DNA of 64,000 bases from Argyresthia goedartella (Eukaryota; Arthropoda; Insecta; Lepidoptera; Argyresthiidae). The stretch lies in the NCBI GenBank assembly GCA_949825045.1, contig OX463836.1, positions 11,549,829-11,613,828 on the forward strand. The letters run 5' to 3'. Positions 11,070-22,660 of this stretch are shown piece by piece; within the stretch, counting starts at the first letter, position 1, and every line of letters starts with the position of its first letter. Below the pieces are notes generated by a model, which was not told the DNA's origin, made no database searches, and worked only from the letters and a program-made list of their open reading frames with translations. The position numbers were made by a program, and so were the translations under genes.

Positions 11070-12549
11070 CAAAATTTGCCTTAAAATGCTACTGTTGATC
11101 CTAGAAGAACTATTGCCTGCTATCACACATATTATTAACTTTTCCATATCAAATGGCGTCTTCCCCACAGTGTTGAAAAGAGCGCTAATCATTCCATTAC
11201 CTAAAACTCCCTGTCCCGCCTCTTTCAAAGAGTATAGCCCCATTTCAATCCTGCCCATCCTCTCCAAAGTCATTGAGACCATTGTCCATAACCAGCTCTC
11301 CTATCACCTTTCCTCCAACAATCTTCTAAACACTTTCCAGTCAGGATTCAGAACGGGACATAGCACCGTCACGGCTTTGCTGAAAGTCACAGATGACATC
11401 CAACTAGCCATGGACTGCAAACAGCTTTCCGTCTTAGCTTTACTTGACTTCAGTAGTGCCTTCAACTGCGTAGATTTCGAAATTCTCATTGAGGTTCTTA
11501 GATCCCTGAACGTCTCCTCATCCTCTGCCAGCTGGTTCGACTCTTATTTGAGGGATCGGCAACAGCGTATCAGGTCGGAAAAGACTTCCACTGAATGGTG
11601 TGACCTCTTTACAGGCGTCCCTCAAGGCGGTATATTTTCTCCACTCCTATTCTCGATTTTCATTAACTCCATCTCGGATGTCCTGTCTTCCTCTTATCAT
11701 CTTTATGCTGATGATCTCCAGATATATCGCCACTTTTCTCCTAATGAAGTAAACTCTGCTGTGGAGAAACTAAACGCAGATCTTGAGGGTGTAAAAAGCT
11801 GGGGTTCATCCTTCGGACTCCTGGTTAACCCGAGTAAGTCCCAGGTTATGATTATAGGTACAAGATATTCTCTTAAACTGTTACAGCAACAGCCTATTCC
11901 AGTTGTCACTTTCAATGGTACCACCATCATGTATAGCGATAAAGCTAAAAACCTGGGTCTCATCTTCGATAACCAGCTGTCCTGGTCATTTCATGTCAAC
12001 GAGGTCAGTCGACGAGTATTTGCTACTTTTCACTCTCTCAGGAGACTTCAATACTTTTTGCCTCGACAGACCAAAATCACTCTCGCTCAGTCTCTTCTTC
12101 TACCCCTCATCGATTATGCTGATGTCTGCTGGGTCAGTGCTAACGAAGAATTACTGAACAAACTCGAACGACATCAAAATCTCGGGATTCGGTTTATCTT
12201 CGGGCTGTGCAAATACGACCATGTATCACAGCATCGCAAAGAGTTGAAGTGGCTTCCGATCCGTCTTCGTCGGGATTCTCACATCCTCCACCACCTCTAC
12301 AACATTTTGCGGAATCCACGCTATCCAACCTTCCTACGAGACCGTTTTCAATTTGTTTCTTCCAGCAGGCCTCGGAGGACCCACAGAGTTTCTAAACTCA
12401 CGACCCCACAACATAACACCGCAACTTACGAGCACGGGTTTAGACTCCGGGCCATTAGGTTGTGGAATGCACTCCCCTGCACCATCAGGGATAGTCCTAC
12501 TCTCAATATCTTTAAAAGTCGTGTGAAGAAGCACTTCCTATCTCTTTAG
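10977..12549 (+). pseudogene. ORF2 part 3 of LINE G: reverse transcriptase
   Basis: About 520 codons stay open, from the frameshift to a stop at 12549. Visible blocks are SNAVGDDKI-like (NSKAVGDDKICLKML), YSPISILPILSKVIE, ALLDFSSAFNCVDFE, GVPQGGIFSPLLFS and YHLYADDLQIY with both catalytic Asp. The C-terminus carries a conserved basic region (THRVSKLTTPQHN). The domain itself looks whole, but the gene is dead because of the upstream shift and the 4.2-kb insertion. Confidence 0.88.
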
Positions 12550-12835
12550 AAATATAGGTAGTATTTATGTACTTATAATTTATAAATGTATATATATTTA
12601 ATATTTATTTATATTTAGGATGTATATTTTATGTATGTAGTTTATTGAGTTGTAATTTAAGGTATGTTGTACACATCGGCCTACCCGTGCTCTGTGATTA
12701 ACCTATCTCATCCTGACATGGTTTGCTGGAAGAGATCTCTTGTTAGAGATAAGCTCGCCTTTGTACACTATTTTAATATATATCTTGTCAATATAATTAT
12801 TTGTGTGCAATAAAGAAATTATGAAATTATGAAAT
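12550..12835 (+). other. 3' UTR and tail of LINE G
   Basis: It contains 'ggtttgctggaagagatc' followed by a 'ttgttagagataagctcg' phrase, which I recall as a very widespread LINE 3' end in Lepidoptera. It ends 'gcaataaagaaattatg' and repeats of 'aaattatg', a short tandem tail. AATAAA near 12810 may serve for polyadenylation. Confidence 0.7.
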
Positions 12836-13568
12836 TGGTATTATAAAAATTCACAAGACTCATCGCGCCTCAGATTAAGATTGTCATCATGTCAAACATA
12901 AGATCCACTACCATATGTTAAGTAAGCAAAGAGTTTCGTAAATCTGGGTCCGATAAGGCTGAACTTCTTATACAAAAGTTTTGTCGACACTAGGCTCCTC
13001 CGGTCTGAGGAGAATAAAACGAAGTAGGAATTATATAAACCGGCGGAACCATTTTCTAATTGGAGATTCGGCTGGTGTTGACAAACTTCTAACAGTCTGC
13101 CAGCAATCGAAACTACATTTAAATAAAAGTGTATCGGCAACCAACCTTATACAACACACAGCGATTTATTGTCATTATATTTTTATAAGAGCTTACTGGG
13201 CTACTTATTATCGTTAGATTTGATGAGAAGATATAAATTCTTATCTCCAGAGCGATCGGCCTTCAGTAGAAATTAAAAGACACAATAAAAATGACGTCTT
13301 TATTTAACGTAACAAATTGCGATCGTGTAAATGCGCCTGTGCCCACACTTGAACGGTTTTAGAGAACAACACGATAAGAATGGAACATTCCGTGGGCCAG
13401 CGCCTTAAGCGACAGGGGAATTGCCTGTCACTCAAAGGAAACTTTTTACTTAGAAAGAAACTGTAAAGCGAACGTTTATGTTGGAAAATGTGGATATAAC
13501 TTATCCATATGTCCATATAACTTATTAACTTACAAACCAAATATACATTCAAAAAAACTAAAATAATA
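12836..13568. other. No gene seen
   Basis: Only short overlapping frames occur (for example 12892-13140 minus, 12981-13217 plus), with no recognisable domain. A 'tgtccatataacttatta' pair near 13490-13530 is a local repeat. Confidence 0.4.
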
Positions 13569-13922
13569 AGGCAAAAAATATCATGATCACCAAAATATTT
13601 TTTTCCTACCCAAAATGGATAAATGACACCAAAAGTTGCAAAAAATATCAGGGCAAAATACTACAGTAGCTTAGGTGAAGGGTAAAGGGGGTGAGCGAAG
13701 CGAAGCCCCCTTTATCCTTCGTGTTAGGTTGAACATGTAAGAACAACAAAAAATACTTAAAGCATAAACTTAAGTACACAAAACATAAAAAGAAGTTTGG
13801 TGATCATTTATCCAAACACAATTTGGTGGACATTTATGTATGCATTCTGGCAATCATTATCGATTAATCGAATTTATTGGTAGTAAAATAGGTGATTTTT
13901 GGTAATCGTTTATACATAAGCC
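13569..13922. mobile_element. MITE-like repeat, family a, copy 1, carrying the hairpin module
   Basis: It is matched over most of its length by 16467-16793. The ends share imperfect inverted similarity (ATGATCACCAAA on the left, and 'tttggtgatcat' plus 'tttttggtaatcg' on the right). The middle is the hairpin module, followed by 'aaaatacttaaagc'. It has no coding capacity. The family name is unknown to me and the borders are accurate to a few bases only. Confidence 0.6.
13651..13760 (+). repeat. Hairpin module copy 1
   Basis: Arms GAAGGGTAAAGGGGG (13677-13691) and CCCCCTTTATCCTTC (13706-13720) pair over 15 bp with one G-T pair. The 14-base loop TGAGCGAAGCGAAG contains GCGAAGC. Conserved flanks are AGGGCAAAATACT on the left and GTGTTAGGTTGAACATGTAA on the right. 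Five more copies lie in the window. Confidence 0.85.
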
Positions 13923-14575
13923 AAATATTGATACCACACACCTAGCCTAAAATGACTAAATAAGTATCCATCCACATAATTCTACCGCAAAAAGCAGTTA
14001 TACTCAATACCTGCAGGACAGTTCGATGTTTTTCAGGAAACACGTAAATTATTCTTTAGTCTTTGGCTGCGGCCCGTGTCACAGAGTGAGTAAGTAAATT
14101 TAAGCAAAGAGTTTTGTTCATCGTATTTAAGAATTATTAACCTCCTTGCCTAGGAAAAAAAAGATAGACAGTAATAATATTAGTAGTATAGTAAGAAACG
14201 GCATTGGGTGAGCAGGGAATACTAATTAGTATGGAGGCCGACCCAGATAATTTAGTTTCAAACGTTCGTAGGTATCGATATTATATGTACATCAACAATT
14301 TTCCAACAACTCAAATTACAAACAAGCTGGGTATTTAAGTAAAAAGGAAATAAATAAAAGATTTGTTGTCATGAAATGAAGTTTATTTGCAAGAAATCAG
14401 TAGATGATGTAATCTTCACAATAAAATATGTGCAGCGTTTTCAGCGTATGTATAAGTATGCAAAATCATAAAGTTATAAGTTTTGAATTGGTAAAATAGC
14501 GCCTAATTTTCAATTTTCAAAACATGATCATTTGTATAATATAATTTAAAATGTCCTAATTTTTCTATAACTGTT
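13923..14575. other. No gene seen; AT-rich spacer
   Basis: I found no frame over 60 codons with recognisable content and no clear repeat. Confidence 0.4.
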
Positions 14576-14579
14576 ATTT

Positions 14580-15100
14580 TTTATAATCTAGATATTCTTT
14601 AATGCTATACATACAAACAGTGTTGTAGTAGCCACTTTGTCAGAATGTTTTCATTAATTTAAAATCGTCAGGCAGCTTATTATGCAATACACTTATTAAA
14701 TATATTCTTCCTATAAATGTCCTTAAATCCAAATTGCTCTTGTTTGTCTTTGCCGCCCTTTATCTCTGGTTCCCCAGATTTCACGACGAGGAGCAACAAA
14801 AACACAAACATCTTTAACGTGTAAAATATTAAGTTTTTTAAAAAGTGGTTTACAGATTTCATCAAATTTAGCCTTGCAAATTTTGAAAGCCCTCGATATA
14901 TCCCCAAGCACAGTATTAATTTTCAAAGCTTTTTTGTTTTTAGTTTCTATTAGTAGCGCAGTGTCATCAGCAAATTGCAAGCAGTTGTGTGAGATGGATT
15001 TTGGAAGATCATTGACATATAAAGGAACAGTAATGGTCCCCTTACAATCCCTTGTGGTAAACCTGAGTAATTTATCCTAAAATGGGATCTATAAATCTGC
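14580..15100 (-). pseudogene. Decayed LINE reverse-transcriptase fragment
   Basis: Read on the minus strand, SGLPQGIVRGPLLFLY is followed, after a frame change, by LQFADDTALLIETKNKKALK, the PQG and ADD blocks of an RT. Downstream pieces (ILHVKDVCVF, HNKLPDDFKLMKTF) fit the RT C-terminal region. The N-terminal RT blocks are absent. It is a 5'-truncated, frame-broken copy from a family other than A-F. Confidence 0.7.
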
Positions 15101-15197
15101 TTCGTGACGATGCTGTTGTCGCAGAACAAAGATGTAGCTGAGTGTCTCGTAGAATGAATTTAATTTTAAATAATTTATCATAAATAAAGAAGCCCAT

Positions 15198-15475
15198 TAG
15201 TGTCCCCACCGAGGGGTATACGCCTTTACCTGGACACGAGTAAGGTTGAGGCATTCTCCACCACGATGGCTCACTGTGGTTTAATGGAGGAGTTTTTCGA
15301 CTACAACAACCAAGTAACAGAGCCAAGGGTCTTACAGCTTAACGTCTCATCAATAACACGGAACGTCCGATTATGTACTTAAGATAAATTCATTATCTCA
15401 TTGGTACATGGGCAGCAGCGAATTCAAACCTGCATCTCCTGCATGAGAAGCAAGCCTGAAACCTACTAGAATAAA
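15198..15475 (-). mobile_element. tRNA-derived SINE, type 2, reverse orientation
   Basis: At the right end, the complement of 'tctcctgcatgagaagcaag' and 'gaattcaaacctgcatc' gives a tRNA-like head with a degraded B box. Leftwards come 'acttaagataaatt' and a body with 'ctccaccacgatggctcac'. The same order occurs at 49538-49838, and the head alone in plus orientation at 55693. Confidence 0.75.
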
Positions 15476-15489
15476 ATCATTTACTAATT

Positions 15490-15670
15490 TTTTAATCGAC
15501 TCCAACAAGGAGGAATTTCTCAATTCGACACATGTTTTTTTGGATGTTTGTTACGCGATTTTTCCGTTAATTATGAATCGATTTTGACGATTCTTTTTCT
15601 GATCGGTAGGTCATTCTTCGAAGGTGGTCCCGTATAAATTTTGTAAAAAATTATACAGTGCTTTTTGAGA
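15490..15670. repeat. Lepidopteran interspersed repeat fragment
   Basis: The phrase 'aatcgactccaacaaggagg' followed by 'tttgttacgcgat' and 'gattttgacgattctttttc' resembles a repeat I recall from many moth and butterfly genomes. The class is unknown to me. Confidence 0.5.
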
Positions 15671-16466
15671 AAACCAACAAAATAAAAATAAAATACGCAG
15701 ATAACGTTTTGGTTTGTGTTTCCCTTCAGCATAAGTCTTGATGAGGACTTTTCTTGTAAAAAGACGACATTCGCATCCCGACCGGGGAGAATATAGGGCT
15801 TGAACTTGAAGTCAGTTTTATTAAGTTTTTAACTTGGTGAATTATTTCACGCATGTTTAAACTGTCATAATTTTTTACTTTTACCTCAAATTACTTTAAG
15901 CCCTTTCCAGGTAATATAATCCACCTTGTTTGTATAACTCTTAATATAAACAATAGAATCTCATAGGACTGGCCCTGCCTAGTTTGGGATACGCCATTCA
16001 TCATCTAGATATTGTAATTAATATCTAAACATGTATTTATTTATGTTTTCCAACACTTATTCCGAAAGCAAATCAATTATTTTTATTTTACATTACTTCA
16101 CTTTTATCTGCAGCTTCTAGTTTGGGATGGCAGAGACCGAACAAGAGGCTAGTTCATCGCCTTTGTATCAATTATAAACGGTATTTATTTTTGCAAGAAT
16201 TTGAAACAAACGTAATTATGGCCCTTCGGAGCGGCCGGGTCGTTTTCTGTCCCACGAGAGTTTGATAAGCACTTATAACATAAATTATTGTTAACGTACA
16301 GTCGCGTATAGCGGACTTTAAATAACAACAATGTTTTAAGTGTCAGTTGGCAACGCGACGACAACGCTGCGTATCGCGATGTAGTAATTTATCATATTGT
16401 TTTTGTGTATGACTCGACAATATGATTTCAATTTAATCCAAAAATGAATCCATTCAACTATTATTT
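15671..16466. other. No gene seen
   Basis: AT-rich sequence without recognisable coding or repeat structure. Confidence 0.4.
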
Positions 16467-16793
16467 AAGGCAACAAATATAATGATCACCAAAATATTTT
16501 TTTCTTACCCCAAATGGGTAAATGATCACCAAAAGTTGCAGAAAATATCGGGGCAAAATACTGCGGTAGCTCAGGTGAAGGGTGAAGGGGGTGAGCGAAG
16601 CGAAGTGTTACATTGAACATGTAAGAACAACAAAAAATACTTAAAACATAAACTTAAGTACACAAAACATAAAAAGAAGTTTGGTGATCATTTACCCAAA
16701 CACAATTTGGTGTTCATTTACTAATTCTGGCAGTGATTTCGAATTTATTGGTAGTAAATTTTCGAATTTTTTGGTAATCGTTTAAACACAAGC
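16467..16793. mobile_element. MITE-like repeat, family a, copy 2
   Basis: It aligns with 13569-13922 over both ends and the middle. The hairpin module inside (16551-16640) has lost one arm of the stem. Confidence 0.6.
16551..16640 (+). repeat. Hairpin module copy 2, right arm deleted
   Basis: The left flank, left arm and loop (TGAGCGAAGCGAAG) are kept. The sequence then passes straight to TGTTACATTGAACATGTAAG. The 16 bases from CCCCC to CTTCG are missing, which removes the whole right arm. Confidence 0.82.
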
Positions 16794-17849
16794 TATTATT
16801 TAATAGTAGATTATGCACCAAGGAGATAAAGCATTGTTTTATGACACGGAAGTGTAGTGTCTTGAGTACTTCTTTGAGCACTACCTATAATTGAATTCCC
16901 TAGCCCTACAGATTAGGTGGGCAATTATAAAGACGTTAGTGTGTTGTGCTTGTGTTTATTGATCGAATATGGTTACACTTTGTATAAAAGGGATCAAACT
17001 GGCTCGATAGCCATTAAGCTAATCCTAACTATATAAATTAGATCGGTCGCTGGCCGAAGCCTAAGGTGAAGTGTGTCACATTGACTTTTCACATCCAAGC
17101 CTCTTTCTTTTTAAAATTACAAATTACGTAACAGTGTCAAAGTGAACACTCACTCTAAAGAGGCCCGTATACAATATTATCGCATAGACAAATATCGAAC
17201 CTAACTATATACCTTACAGAAGCGATATTGAATCCTGAATATAAAGAAGGACTTCAGTGTTAAATCCGGAGCGAAGCGAGAATGTTATGAGTTAATTACC
17301 GAGCGAAGCCAGGGTATTAAGACTGAGTCCGGAGTGCAGTGAGGTATTTAATCGTGCCCAAGACAAAACAGCTTTATTCCCGAGAAGTATACTCTAATTA
17401 TACGCCTGGGATTAAACTGATTTTTAAAATACTCTAGATTGTGATATAATGAAATTCACTACAAATTTTTGTGACTGTTAAAGTCTAGAGCAATAATGAC
17501 TTGCTTTAGGTAAGGTTTGCATGATAGATAAAGTGTTATTTTCGGGCAGGTGGTGCGAAAATAATTTCATTTCATTTCTCATTCATAATATATTTTGCGC
17601 CGACACTGTACATGTACATGTTGATATTTATTAACACTTCTTTTAATTTTATCCACACTGGCCAGCTGGTGCCATCAACATTTAAATACCCTCCTTATTC
17701 AGAAAACTTAGGAAATCTATGATAGATTAAATGTGCTTTGTCATTTTCTCACAAACACAAATTTCAAAATGACAGTCAAAGACAAATGAATTATAACGGC
17801 ATTATAGTTAAAATAGGTTTATTAGATGTTTATGAATAAGGCAGTCACA
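16794..17849. other. Non-coding; contains GAGCGAAGC-type motifs at 17265-17350
   Basis: Three related motifs follow each other: CCGGAGCGAAGCGAG (17266), CCGAGCGAAGCCAG (17299) and CCGGAGTGCAGTGAGG (17329). The middle one sits in a hairpin, TTAATTACC (17292-17300) with GGTATTAA (17313-17320). No gene is seen. Confidence 0.5.
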
Positions 17850-18105
17850 GTGTAATACTTTCTGGGAATGGACTGAAAACCAGCGTCATAGGCCTTCCTT
17901 GACATAATGCTGAGTCTGAGCCCCTTTGCTGTCCAAATGGGGCAGGTCAGGACATGGCAGCAAACCACTCATAAATTCGATGTGGGTACTAATATTTATT
18001 CTTATAAACTGTTATAATGTTTAATCTTGTTTTTTATGTATTACTGATATATTTCCACGTGTTTGTGCTGATACAGCATATTAATGCTTTCTATTCTATT
18101 CTAGA
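17850..18105 (+). mobile_element. LINE 3' end with TTCTA tail
   Basis: This non-coding block ends in TTCTATTCTATTCTA. It resembles the 3' UTR of LINE H, which ends in the same pentanucleotide run on the minus strand at 23941-23972. It is a strongly 5'-truncated insertion. Confidence 0.5.
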
Positions 18106-18204
18106 TATTAAATATTGAGAATTATTTAACCGGTCATCTAAAATAAACAACCTTGTTATCTATTATGAAAATTTTAATTCTCTACTTATGAATGAGATAC
18201 TGCC

Positions 18205-18280
18205 CGCTGACGTTCTGTCCGACGGATATTAGTAATAGGGTATCGTCTAGTACCCTCCGGGTAAGGAACCCTTAGTATAT
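18205..18280 (+). repeat. Fragment of the 'acggaaccct' repeat family
   Basis: 'gttctgtccgacggatatta' followed by 'gtaatagggt' and 'gggtaaggaaccctta' matches the ends seen at 60840-60932, 62222-62320, 62605-62690 and, reversed, 30425-30505. Confidence 0.6.
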
Positions 18281-19428
18281 ATTGTTCATTGTCCCAACTG
18301 GTCGAATCGATCATATATAGCAAAATCAATTCGCAGATTGCGCCTTATCTGACTGACTCGCAACACGGATTCAGGAGTCGCCGCTCAGTAAACACCAACT
18401 TGCTGACGCTAGTCGAGATGGTGTCTGAGTACATGGACATGGGATGTCAGGTGGACGTCGTCTATATGGACTTCCGTAAGGCGTTCGACAGAGTCGATAA
18501 CGACGTCCTAATGAAGAAGTTGTGTGCCATTGGTTTTGCCCCACGGCTGTTGGTTTTCTTCGCTGACTACCTCAAGAACCGCCAGCTATATGTGCGAAAC
18601 GGCTGCTTTGAGTCCCAACCGTACCATGCACGGTCGGGCGTTAGCCAAGGGTCTATTCTGGGTCCGTTGTTATTAATCATTATGATAAATGACCTGGAAT
18701 TAGAGCTGAAATACGCCAATTGCCTTCTATATGCGGACGATCTGAAACTGATACTTCCCGTGAGTTCAGAGGATGATTGTAGTTTGCTGCAGAATGATCT
18801 AGACGCGGTTCTTAGGTGGAGTGTGAACAACAAACTCCCATTTAATAATGCCAAGTATCATGTTATGCCATTTACGCGCTCTTCTCAGCCTATAAGCGCG
18901 ACGTATGCACTAGGTACGGAGTCTTTGACTCGAGTGTATTCGATTAAGGACCTCGGTGTTACGTTCGACCCCAAACTTACATTCCATGAGCACATGAGCA
19001 CTTTAGCCAAGGAATGCTTTAAAAGATTGGGGTTCGTGATACGAAATAGTAAGGATTTCCGGAATCGGGGTGTGGTCCAGCTTCTATACACGGCCCTAGT
19101 GAGAACCAAACTTGAATCTAGCTCAGTTGTTTGGAATCCGCACGAAAGCTCTTACATACTTTTGCTCGAGAAGGTACACAAAGCTTTCCTACGATACCTT
19201 TATAAGAGGAAATTTGAATACTATCCTTACCTTTATCCATCCGCTTTCATATTGGGTATGCTCGGATACAACTCACTAGAGGTTAGACGTATTACCAAGC
19301 AGCTTTATCGGGGTTTTTTGCAACAGGCCATTATAGTCACTTGCCTTATCATGGTCCTTGTCTCCAACCTAATTATAGAACATAATTGGCTACCACGGAG
19401 GCAATTCTTTTTTGCTGACGTGTCCTGA
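18281..19428 (+). pseudogene. Truncated Jockey-superfamily reverse transcriptase (element J)
   Basis: About 380 codons stay open but have no ATG at the start (TTG at 18289). The frame begins inside the RT at VESIIYSKINSQI and contains QHGFRSRRSVNTNLL, VYMDFRKAFDRVDND, GVSQGSILGPLLLI and LLYADDLKL with both catalytic Asp. A thumb-like region with IKDLGVTFDPKLTFHEH follows. The endonuclease and first RT block are missing. The C-terminus ends abruptly close to the start of copy C. Confidence 0.82.
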
Positions 19429-19514
19429 GTAGCGGAGGACCCGAATTTAGAGCAAGGGAACGGAACAAATGGATCTGTGAAAGGTTTCGTACCCATGAGA
19501 GTAGTACTATTATA

Positions 19515-20042
19515 ACTTTAGGATATAACAAGAGGTGTAGTGAGTACAGCACTAGTGTAATTATGGTGGGATATGATTCAAACATTAGTCGGAACGATTT
19601 GAATAAAATTGTTGAAACACTTCTTGACTTGAAACGCAAATTTATACTATGCAATTTTCCATATGCCTGTAATTTGACCGAACAACAAAACAAATCTGTG
19701 CATAGAATGCATATTAATTTATTTAATTTAACTTGTCATCACAGCGATGCTATTTTGTATTTCGACATGAATAATTTTATGCATAACTTTACTCTGACTC
19801 AGGATACGTTTTACATGTCTAATAAAATTAGAAAATTAGTAGCTTCATTGCTAGCATATAATATATGCGACACGGCTACAGTTGGTTTAACCAAGTTCAA
19901 CTTGACATCAGCTGTTTTTATTGAACAGACTTATCAGAAACCTGCTTATGTTAAGGACATGACATGCACTCCTATTGGAAATTTACCGGTTAATAATATT
20001 TTGCATGCAACACTGGAATCTGTTCCGAGTAATTTAAATTAG
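19515..20042 (+). pseudogene. ORF1 C-terminal part (esterase-like) of copy C
   Basis: SVIMVGYDSNISRNDLNKIV onwards matches ORF1 of copy B up to the same end (LESVPSNLN). The N-terminal half, including the Arg run and the catalytic Ser block, is missing. The frame itself is open. Confidence 0.82.
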
Positions 20043-20089
20043 TTTATAAGACAATAGAGGAAATCTCTAGCATACAAGAGCTAGTAAAT

Positions 20090-22660
20090 ATGTCAAAGGG
20101 TAAGCCCCACTTCAATATTACCCACCAAAACATCCAGGGGCTGCCTGGCAAAGAACTTGTATCAGAATTGTTTTTAAAAACATCTGACATCGATGTTATT
20201 TGTATTTCAGAACATTGGCTTAAGAAAAATATAATGCTGTTTTTTTTATATAATTAATTACAAAATTGTCTGTTGTTAGAATAGACAGACTCCTGATAAA
20301 AAATAATATTAAGGCGAAACAACGGAAATATATTCTTGCACTTACTATTGAAAGAAAAATAGAGGTATCCTGTGTTGATTTAGATATCCATAATATTGTT
20401 TGTGTCTACAGACCTCGGAGGGACAAAAAATGCCATGGAAATTTAGAAATATTTGAAAAATGATGGAGGAAGGCCTCACTAAACTATGTAATAACAGAAA
20501 AAAGTTACTTATTTGTGGCGATCTTAATGTAGATTTGCTTGTAGGAGCGAAATTGAAACAACGATTAATAACTTCATTCAAATCATTTAATTTATGTCAT
20601 GTATTTCTAGAGCCGACTAGAATTACACTTACCATCCAAACTTGCTTAAGTAACGTTTTTTGTGACTATGAATTCATAAGTAAAAATGTAATTAACTGCA
20701 TACCATCCAAACACAGCGGTCAAACAGTTTCATTACGTATTTTTAGTAAGGCTAAGACTGATCTATCATTTTGTAGGCATATTATTTCCCATGGACTTTT
20801 AAATTTTCCAACAGAACAGAACCCAAATAAAATCTATTCTGACTTCTTCAACATTATTCAAACAGAATTCAATAAAGTTTTTTAATAAAAAAAACAGTGA
20901 CTTCAACGGTATAATAGAATGAAAATAATTTGCAAAATTATAAACCATGAAACTGGCAAAGACATACCAAGGGAACATGATTTCTGCCCAAATATAGGTG
21001 ATGATGTTGTTAAATCCAATACAGTCGTTGCTCGAGCTTTCGAAACATTCCTCATCATTATGCCCTTTCTCACGACAGAGCGTCTAAAATCATCTCCATG
21101 AAGCAGAGACTTTGTTAAAAAACAACTTTAGCGTCAGTAATGTATATATAAAATTTAATCACGTATATCCCCAGGCAATTGTTGCACGTTTAGATTACCT
21201 AACTTAAAAAACACCGAGGACCTTTGGGGTTCATCATTCAAAGTCATTGGCTCAGTAATTGTAGTTATAGCCCACACTTAGCTTACATATTCAAGAAATG
21301 TGTTGACAATGAATTTTTCCCAGAACTCATGAAACACTGTAAACTGATACCTCTGTTCAAGTCGGGTGTCAAGGGTGATCCTTTAAATTTAAGACCAATA
21401 TCTGTTCTTCCTGCACTAAGAAAAATATTTTAAAAGATTATGCTCAGTCAAATGCTCTTATACTTCAACCGTACAAAACGACTCCACGCCAAACAATACG
21501 GGTTCACTAGGGGTAAATCGACTACGGATGTAGTATTACCCTGATATCTCGTATTTATTGCTGATATCGGAGTTTTTTGCGATCTTTCGAATTGTGTTGA
21601 TCATGATTCGCTACTAGTGAAATTAAATCATTACGGAGTAACAAATACAGCGTTAGATCTAGTAAGATCACACTTAAGCAAAATAATTCAAAAAGCAGAA
21701 GTCAACGGCATTAAATCTGATGGATTGGGTGTGAAAATTGGCGTCCCGCAAGGTTCCATGTTAGGCCGTTTCTTATTCCTGGTATATATATATATATATT
21801 AACGATCTACCTTTCATGATGGAGAAATTGACTGCCAAAGTGTTGTTTGATGATGATACTTCACTGGTCTTCAAAAATGAAAGACAAAAAGAAGATTTTG
21901 ATGGTGTTAATGGTGTATTTATTGTCTTTAACCTTGAATTGGTTCACAGTACATAATTTATTGTTAAACGCTGGTAAAACCATGTGTATCAAATTCTCCC
22001 TTCCAAATGAGACCCTAGTTGAGACCAGTTTAGTATTTGACAGCAACAGGTTAGGATTAGTAAATGATATGATTTTTTTTGGAATAACGATTGATAGCAA
22101 ATTGCAGTGGGGACCCCACATAAGTAGCTGGGATATTAAGTTTTGCGTCTTACGCTGTTAAGGACATCAAACAAAACACGGGTGTAGCTACATGTAGGCT
22201 AGTATATTTTAGTAATTTTCATAGTGTCATGTCCTATGTTATCTTGTTGTTGGGGAAAGCAGCGGATATTTTTTTTTATGTTACACTAAAGAATTATTCG
22301 AACAATTTAAAAATTATAAGGGACATACTCCTTAAGAGAGCTTTTTAAAGAAATTGACATACTAGCTGTAGTTCGTCAATCAATTATCGAAAATATAATG
22401 TATATACGCATAAACCTTACAACATTTTCTAAACTTAGCGATAGCTGTAATATTAACCTAAGAAATAATCACAGACTAGTTGCGCCCCGGTTTAGACTCG
22501 CGAAGGTTAGCAATCCTTTCAAAGGTCAGTGCATTCTCTACTACAATAAGATTCCTCTGGAGATTTTGAAATTGCTATTTGAACATTTTAAAAAGCATGT
22601 TAAAGCGACTTTGTCGACTTTGTTCAAGATTACTTAAATGATGGGACTGTATGAGGTTAA
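20090..22660 (+). pseudogene. ORF2 of copy C, many frameshifts and stops
   Basis: An ATG at 20090 matches the ORF2 start of copy B. Separate frames show the endonuclease (20460-20885, LLICGDLNVDLLVG), linker, RT (21617-21802, GVPQGSMLGRFLFLVYI) and C-terminus (22398-22637, FSKLSDSCNINLRNN). A TATATA expansion near 21785 and a T-run near 22270 mark frame breaks. The catalytic ADD block is damaged (near 21845-21860, 'gatgatgatac'). Confidence 0.85.

Larger units (their letters stand above)
5290..12835 (+). mobile_element. CR1-type LINE G, split by an insertion
   Basis: This plus-strand LINE holds an endonuclease N-terminus (5459-6080), the endonuclease C-terminus and linker (from 10271), an RT (11038-12549) and a characteristic 3' UTR ending in short ATTATGAA-type repeats. 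Copy B interrupts it between 'LHIL' and 'PLEATHF' of the endonuclease. The 5' boundary is uncertain (about 5290-5400). The clade is judged from RT signatures such as YHLYADDLQIY and the tandem-repeat tail. Confidence 0.85.

Noticed and set aside
13677..13735. Hairpin module as a tRNA-like gene (A-box-like TAGCTCAGGTG, weak B-box-like GGTTCAACATG)
   Set aside because: The B box is poor and the long central stem does not fit a cloverleaf. It stays possible only as a remote ancestry.
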